From assembly GCF_019175385.1 (NCBI RefSeq), contig NC_083345.1, forward strand, positions 10,579,205-10,643,204: a stretch of DNA of 64,000 nt. Reading direction: 5' to 3'. A program made the translations under genes and the position numbers. The notes under the pieces are model-generated. The model was not told the DNA's origin. It saw nothing but the letters and a program-made list of their open reading frames with translations, and searched no databases. The DNA is from Lycium barbarum (lineage: Eukaryota; Streptophyta; Magnoliopsida; Solanales; Solanaceae). Below, one piece after another: positions 58,226 through 64,000 of the stretch (position 1 is the first letter of the stretch; the number at the start of each line of letters is the position of its first letter).

Positions 58226-61200
58226 ATGGCGGCACTAGAATACTTGGAATCGCTAAGAAATGAGCATCCAGAGCTTTCTGATTGGTACACTACGCTTGCA
58301 GATCTGTACCAACGCAAGCTCTGGCATCAGCTCTCTCTCAAGCTCGAACAGTTCGTCGCTCTCGCTGTTTTTCAGGTACGAATATCCAATTAGGGCTTTT
58401 TTGCGTGTCGAGATATAGTGATTGATTATAGGGATCTGTAATTTTGGGTTTTGTCTTTATTTTATTCTTATTTTGTGTTTTATGGACTTTTTGTTGTTTA
58501 GGTTTGTGATAAATTAGGGTTTTGGAGGTATAGTGATTGATGCTAAAGTTAGGGTTATTTTGTTTAATAATGTGAAACCTTCGAAGGAACTGAAAAGGCG
58601 GAATCTTGGGGCTAAGAGAAGTGAAGAACAGGTAGTGGCTGCGGGTTCCATTGTCATAAAAAATGATGAACGGTAGAGCTTTAGTTGGAGAGTTGCGATT
58701 TAAGGGTGTGTTTGGTGCGAAGGAAAATGTTTTCTTGGAAAACAAGTGGCGTTGTTACTTTATTTCTAGAGCATTTATATGCAATCTAGCAAAACACTAT
58801 GGGGGGTGGGATTGCGTGGGGACTAGGGGTTCGAGGGTGTTGGGTGGGTGGGGAGGAGACAATGAACTTGGAATGTCACTTATTGAACTTGTTTTCCCTA
58901 CTTCTATTAGGGAAGTTATTTTTCTCATCTTTAAGGAACTTTTTTTCTTAGAGAAAACATTTTTTTAAAACATTTTGACAAACCAAACATGGGAAAATTG
59001 AAAAACATTTTCTAGAAAATGTCATCTTCCGTACCAAGTAGGCGTTTGGACATGCGATTTCATCTCATGAGATGAAGGCATGATTTGGGATTTCAAATGA
59101 TTGATTTCAAAATATTTAAATGTAAATCTTGACCCATAAGTTTATATTTTGTAAAAAAAGACCCATAGATTTTTTAAATGCGACAATGTTGATTCGTCTT
59201 CTCGGTCATCTTATCGGGAAATGCATGCTCGGCGTGAAGAGATTGTTCGTACCATGTGGGAGGATTATATTAAAGAGTAGTTATATTACTATTCATGTTA
59301 AATTTCCATTTTGTTGAACTAAAGTTTGATTAATTGATGTCGTATTGTTTAGAAGGTCTTCTATTAGCGTATTAGTTTTGTTATATGAACTATGACTTGC
59401 TCATTTGGTAAGATTGTATAAGAATTGGGAAAATTTTGATGGTTTTCACAACTAGTGGGTTTTTTATGTCTATAAGAAAAAATACAACTTAAGAAATCCA
59501 AATGCATGTCCAAACGGCTCCAAATACACCCTAGTTGTTATGCTTTTTTGGTGGTTGTTAAACATGAAGTTTAAGAGCTTTGAATCAGCTTAGGTATAGG
59601 TACCAATGCAAATTGCATTGGCTATGGTGCCCACGACGGAGTTGTGTGTCTGCATTTCTATGTTGCTTGCTACAACATAATGACACTGAAATTACTAATT
59701 GACAGTGAGTGTCATGTACTTATCAGGAAAAAAACCTTAGTTGACTGTATTTAGCTTATGTGTTCATGTGCAATCCAATTCCTTAAACCTCTTCATAGCT
59801 AAAATTCTCATATTGGCAATATGGAAATGATAAACCCCATGTGAGGGTGGAGAGCCACCCTCCATAACTAATTGGGATATAATGATTTTGAACCATGGTT
59901 GAGATTAGAAGTTCTCAGATATGTCTTGGGATTTAAGCCTCTATCTAATGTCTATATGAAAGTGAGATTGGATGAAGAAGTGATTTTGACAACAACACAC
60001 AATTAAATGCTAGTGAAAGGGAAAAATACTACCTTATGTTTTTTTCGTCTATACTCTTTTGAGGTTCAGGGGCCTGGCACTTTTCTCTCTCCTATCTCTT
60101 ACCCCTTCTCCCCAACGGTAACTCCCACTCCCACCCCACCCCCCCTCTCTCCTCTCACGGCAGTTCCGACCAGGTACCTCTCTCTCACCTCTCTTTGGCC
60201 GACGAGCACCGGCGGCAGGTTTCCGGCTAGATCTCTCCCCTCTCTTCTCTTCTCGTTGCTTTTTTGCTTCTTTTTTTTTTTTGTTTCTACAACCGGAAAC
60301 CCCTCTCTAGTAGGTCCGGTCGGTTCAGCACAGGTTCAATTTTTCCGGCAGATTCTGGCGGTGAACAGTAATATCGGCGTGAACAGTAATCTTATACCTT
60401 TTCCTATTCGTCCGATTTTCCTCATCGTCTTTGCTATCTACCAACTTCGCATATGCCACTTTCTTTGCTTCCACCTTCCCTTGGACTTCTCCATTCCACC
60501 ACCAGTCCCCTCGGTGCCCACCACGATGACCTTTTGAGACCCCCAATACATCTCTAGCTACTTCCCTAATATAGTTGGCCATCCTATCCCACATACTGCT
60601 TGCGTCCCCCCCTAAGTTGCGCGGACTCTTCACTTTAGATGCTGCACCCGTGTTGGATATTCCAAAAATACACTACTTTTGGAGTATCCGACACGCACCC
60701 GCTGACATTTTTAAAGAGTCCGAGCAACATAGGTCCCCCTACTCTCCCAAGCCCCCATAGCCATCAACTTCTCCCTCATCTCCTAGGCACTAGGCGAAGT
60801 CAGACTCCCCCTCCTGATCCTCTGCCGGTCATCCACGAACCTCTTTTTCTTCTTCTTCTTCTTAATCTCCAAATCCATCACTAAGAGCTTATGCTGGGTG
60901 GTAAGGTTCTCACTCGGACATGTATGAGGGAGCCAAGACCAGGATTAGAACAGTGGGAGAAGACTAGGAACACTTCCCAGTGGAGATGGGGTTGCATCAG
61001 GGATCAGCTCTTAGCCCATTTTTATTTGCCTTGGTGATGGATGGTTTGACGCGGCAAATTCAAGGTGAGGTGCCATGGTGCATGTTATTCGCAGATGGCA
61101 TAGTCCTGATTGACGAGACCCGCAACGGAGTGAATGCTAAGCTGGAGTTTTGGAGACAAAACTCTGGAGTCTAAAGGGTTCAAGTTGAGTAGGACCAAGA

Positions 61201-63377
61201 CAGAGTACATGGAGTGCAAGTTTAGTGATGAGACACATGAGGCTAGCGTGGAAGTGAGGCTTGGTACCCAGGCCATCCAAAAGAAAGGAAGTTTCAAGTA
61301 TCTTGGGTCTATTATACAAGGAGATGGGGATATTGACGATGATGTCACGCATCGTATTGGTGCAGGGTGGATGAAATGGAGGCTCGCTTCAGGAGTGCTG
61401 TGTGATAAGAAGGTGCTACCAAAGCTTAAAGGCAAGTTCTACAAAGTGGTAGTGAGACCGACTTTGTTGTACGGGGCGGAGTGCTGGGCAGTCAAGAACT
61501 CGCATGTCCAGAAGATGAAAGTTGCGGAAATGAGAATGTTGCGATGGATATGTGGGCACACCAGGCGAGATAGGATTAGGAATGAAGATATCCGAGATAA
61601 GGTGGGAGTGGCATCGGTGGAGGACAAGATGTGGGAAGCGCGGCTGAGATGGTTTGGGCATGTGAAGAGGACAGACACAGATGCCCCAGTGCGGAGGTGT
61701 GAGAGGTTGGCTATGGACGGTTTCAGAAGAAGTAGAGGTAGGCCTAAGAAGTATTGGGGAGAGGTGCTTAGACAGGACATGGCGCAGTTCTTGCTTACCG
61801 AGGACATGACCTTAGATAGGAGACTATGGAGGACTCAGATTAGGGTAGAAGGCTAGTAGGTAGTCCCGTGTATCCCGTCGTACTAGTAGTCGCAGTTTTG
61901 ATCTTCATTTTCTTGTCCTTTGATTCGTGCTACTATATGTTGTTCCTTGTACCACAATTATCTGTGGTTGCTACTGTTTCTTTTTTCTCAGACTGCTTTA
62001 TCATGGATTTTTCGTTTTAGTTAGTTTCATTTTCGTATTGCTTTGAACTGTTTGTGCTTATCTGACCTTTTCTCATCATGTTTTCTCTTGAGCCAAGGGT
62101 CTTTCGGAAACAACCTCTCTATCTTCCAAGATGGGGGTAAGGTCTGCGTACATTTTACCCTCCCCAGACCCCGCATTGTGGGATTTCACTGGGTATGTTG
62201 TTGTTGTTGTACTCTTTTGAGGTTCAGTATTACCTAATACAAATCTATCAAAGACTACCCGTTTGTTTGCGGAATTTCATTACTTATGGAAAAGGGTTAG
62301 CGAGAATTATCTCTTTTTTATCAACAGGCTGGGTGAGAAGTATCTTATTCTTATTTGTGATTGATCCTGGATTTGAATAGTTTATTAGTTTCATATAGCA
62401 TGAATAACCATAGCTAAGATACTGGTATTTTTCCTGTATATTCATTGGCATAGACGCAGATAAGATACTGATGTGTTGCCTACGCATTCACTGCAATGCT
62501 ACTATCTGCCATAAGGTTCCTGTTACTGAAGTTTGTTGACAAAAAATAAAATATACAGTTATTTAAATCATCTGAATAATACTTCTCCTAACAAATCTAA
62601 TTTTTTCTTCTGCAAATCTTATCAGTTTCACTTGTCCTTTGCACACGAGTTATTGAAGGATGGTGCTGTAAAATGTGTAGCATTGAGTTCTCTGGGTAGG
62701 TGCATGATCAGGGCTGTAGATGTTCTTGAATCTTGCAATGTAGTCATGGAAATATGTGTCCATATAGCATAGGAAATGTGGTGTTGTTATTCTGTTTCTC
62801 ATTATCTTAATGCACCTTGTTAAATTGCATATGCTAGATTCTCCAGTCGCCATAGTTACAGTAGTTGTCTTTATTGTGTTGTATACAGATCTAATGCCTT
62901 TCCTTTTTGTTTCCCTTATTTTGTTCTTAGGCTGGTGACACACTGATACAGCTGTATCACAATTTCATCACTGATTTCGAGACAAAGATCAATCTTCTGA
63001 AGCTTGCACATTTCGCTGTAACCGTTTCTCGACAATACTCGGAGAAAGAAGCTGCAATAGGTTACCTGGAAGGAGTAGCTGAGAAACTTCTAAATACTAA
63101 AGAGACACGCATAGAGGAGCCGATACTTTATATTAAGTTGCAGATTGCCCTATTTAAGCTTGAGCAAGGGGATCAAAAAGGGTGCAAGAAGCTTTTAGAA
63201 GAGGGGAGTGCTACACTTGACAACATGACAGATGTTGACCCCTCTGTTTATGCTAGCTACTATTGGGTTTCATCTCAGTATCATAAAACTCGGCAGGAGT
63301 TCGCAGAGTTTTACAAAAGTGCTCTCCTCTATCTTGCATACATTTCAGTGGATTCTCTTTCAGAGTCATTCAAGCTG
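58226..63377 (+). CDS. RPN9: 26S proteasome regulatory subunit RPN9 (5' part)
   Basis: Exon 1 is 58226-58375 and exon 2 is 62931-63377, with GT-AG borders and phase-0 joins; 199 residues are visible. The start [20 protein letters not shown] and the text [31 protein letters not shown] and [11 protein letters not shown] match Arabidopsis RPN9 from memory (full length about 386). RPN9 (PSMD13 in animals) is a PCI-domain subunit of the proteasome lid, needed for lid assembly. The visible part is the helical N-terminal repeat region; the PCI domain lies beyond the window. The first ATG, at 58226, is chosen; the frame extends upstream only to a TTG. Intron 1 is 4555 bp and holds two MITEs and a LINE in sense orientation, so correct splicing must skip a long insertion. 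Confidence 0.95.
58704..59038. mobile_element. MITE in RPN9 intron 1
   Basis: Left GTGTGTTTGGTGCGAAGGAA and AAAATGTTTTCTTGGAAAA; right AAAACATTTTCTAGAAAATG and CTTCCGTACCAAGTA, partly inverted. A common Solanaceae MITE type by appearance; ends approximate. Confidence 0.6.
59040..59519. mobile_element. GGCGTTTGGACATG MITE in RPN9 intron 1
   Basis: Left GGCGTTTGGACATGCGATTT and right ...AAATGCATGTCCAAACGGCT are inverted ends with a few changes. The interior is without genes. It abuts the previous MITE. Confidence 0.65.
60391..60915 (-). pseudogene. Inverted LINE segment (endonuclease end and linker)
   Basis: Read on the minus strand from 60915: [13 protein letters not shown], a Lys-rich stretch, then [38 protein letters not shown] and NRKRYK. 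This is the stretch that normally joins endonuclease and RT in plant RTE elements. A stop occurs near 60790. The left junction is at about 60390/60391, where the 5' UTR-like sequence (GTGAACAGTAAT) meets the inverted reading frame. Confidence 0.8.
60917..61856 (+). pseudogene. LINE reverse transcriptase end and C-terminal domain
   Basis: In plus sense: DMYEGAKTR, then after a frame change [20 protein letters not shown] and [17 protein letters not shown]. The RT active-site motif FADD is FADG here (GGC codon), removing a metal-binding Asp. One extra A in the run at about 61155-61159 shifts the frame. The rest continues at 61134-61856 as [20 protein letters not shown] through [19 protein letters not shown] to RIRVEG and a TAG. 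The last 240-codon frame is long and open, yet the element cannot be active. Confidence 0.92.
62228..62930 (+). other. Rest of RPN9 intron 1
   Basis: Contains no recognised element or gene. The intron ends TTTTGTTCTTAG at 62930, a good acceptor. Confidence 0.6.
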
Positions 63378-64000
63378 GTATGTTGCCATTTAATGTTCTG
63401 CCGTTTATCCAAAGAACGATCTTAGAATTTCTTGGCTATGTCTAGCTGATCTCTGCCTCTCTATATTGGTCTGTCTTGCTATCTTACTCTTGGTATTACA
63501 TCTCTTTGCACAGAAGTCCTAACATTGAACAAGGTCTAAAATGTGGTGTACTATTGACATCATGGAGAAGGTTGATAAGAAATGTTGCTAGTAGATATCC
63601 ATGATAATATACATACGTGTTAGAGCAATATTTTTAATATCTTCATGCTCCTTGCATTTTATACTACTTGGTATCCAAGAGAAGTGAATCTTTGGCATAA
63701 AGTCTATATAAGCTGTTGATTTTTTTTTATTTTTATTTGTGTGCATTTCATCTTGACAAATTCTTTGGTATTGGAGAAATGGGCTGAATAGAGCAAACTG
63801 GATTGGGTTTTTTTTAACTGACATAGATGATTGATTAATTGATTGTGCACATATTGATGTGTGCCACAGATATTGCATACCCATTGTTGAGCAGAGCTTA
63901 AAGATCCCATAAGTAGGTGTCAACATGCATAGAATTGGTGCCGGAGCAAACCATGCTTGTAGTTTCCTCATTGATTGCATTATTTGCTAGATTGCTGAAG
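63378..64000 (+). other. RPN9 intron 2 (start), nothing else seen
   Basis: Begins GTATGTTGCC after exon 2. The next RPN9 exon (expected to start near DLAFDLSLSALLG) does not occur before the window ends. Short reverse frames here have no recognised motif. Confidence 0.6.

Larger units (their letters stand above)
60070..62210 (+). mobile_element. RTE-type LINE in RPN9 intron 1, rearranged
   Basis: The perfect 17-bp target duplication ACTCTTTTGAGGTTCAG lies at 60053-60069 and 62211-62227. The element starts with a C/T-rich 5' UTR-like stretch (60070-60390). An inverted piece of its own coding region follows (about 60391-60915). Then, in plus sense, come the end of the reverse transcriptase and the C-terminal region (60917-61856), and a ~350-bp 3' UTR ending (GTT)n at 62210. 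Most of the endonuclease and the first half of the RT are missing. The last ~120 bp equals the TS-SINE tail. Same strand as RPN9. Confidence 0.93.

Noticed and set aside
58338..58745. 135-codon minus-strand frame over RPN9 intron 1
   Set aside because: AT-driven Lys/Asn/Thr composition, overlaps the RPN9 exon end, and has no recognisable domain.
60007..60537. 176-codon plus-strand frame at the LINE 5' side
   Set aside because: It is a C/T-rich leader read through (Pro/Ser/Phe runs) and it crosses the target duplication and the inversion junction, so it is not one protein.
61085..61435. Minus-strand 116-codon frame across the LINE
   Set aside because: It is the reverse shadow of the reverse transcriptase coding region, with no motif of its own; the same holds for 61416-61661 and 61439-61807.

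Overview
The window is nuclear DNA of a flowering plant, most likely of the nightshade family (Solanaceae). It is AT-rich and repeat-dense, its coding sequences are plant-type and interrupted by GT-AG introns, and it carries dispersed repeats I associate with Solanaceae: an RTE-type LINE and short insertions sharing its (TTG)n-ended tail, GGCGGAG-type repeats, and MITEs beginning GTGCCGTTTGGCC or GCGTTTGGACATG. I cannot name the species.

Only three host genes are supported. (1) The 3' part of a DEAD-box RNA helicase of the RH13/Mak5/DDX24 type (eight exons, 782-4526, +; 5' end outside the window). (2) A complete, intronless AMT1 ammonium transporter (26266-27738, +, 490 residues). (3) The 5' part of the 26S proteasome lid subunit RPN9 (exon 1 at 58226-58375, exon 2 at 62931-63377, +; 3' end outside the window). 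They form no operon or pathway; they are ordinary housekeeping and nutrition genes separated by transposon-filled space.

Layout. 1-4526: helicase gene, with a MITE and a SINE in one intron. 4400-13620: a tandem duplication of the helicase 3' end and its flank. One copy has received a 3.7 kb hAT transposon; the other has a mini-CACTA, a Tourist-type MITE and a nested SINE-like cluster. 13.6-26 kb: foldback elements, a CACTA end, retroelement pieces and AT-rich DNA, then the AMT1 promoter with a 0.94 kb foldback element inserted about 0.5 kb before its start codon. 26.3-27.7 kb: AMT1. 28.9-35.4 kb: a 6.5 kb Mutator-like element (MULE) with matching inverted ends, a broken transposase and two extra decayed reading frames. 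35.4-41.4 kb: small non-autonomous hAT-like elements and MITEs, one nested in another. 41.4-48.5 kb: an LTR retrotransposon whose 3' LTR is split by a Helitron-like element of about 3 kb. 48.5-52.9 kb: a decayed Copia element. 53-57.9 kb: two more foldback elements, a tandem-repeat block, a MITE and a hAT deletion derivative. 58.2-64 kb: RPN9, whose first intron holds two MITEs and a 2.1 kb RTE LINE with a 17-bp target-site duplication and an internal inversion.

Most of the value lies in the mobile-element record: many elements can be delimited to the base from target-site duplications and terminal inverted repeats. The least familiar structure is a foldback family (five copies) with tRNA-like GGTTCGAACCCC segments; two copies also have cores built of near-palindromic TATGCC/GGCATA units. 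No wholly new biochemical system is visible. All family names come from reading the translations and termini; no database search was possible.
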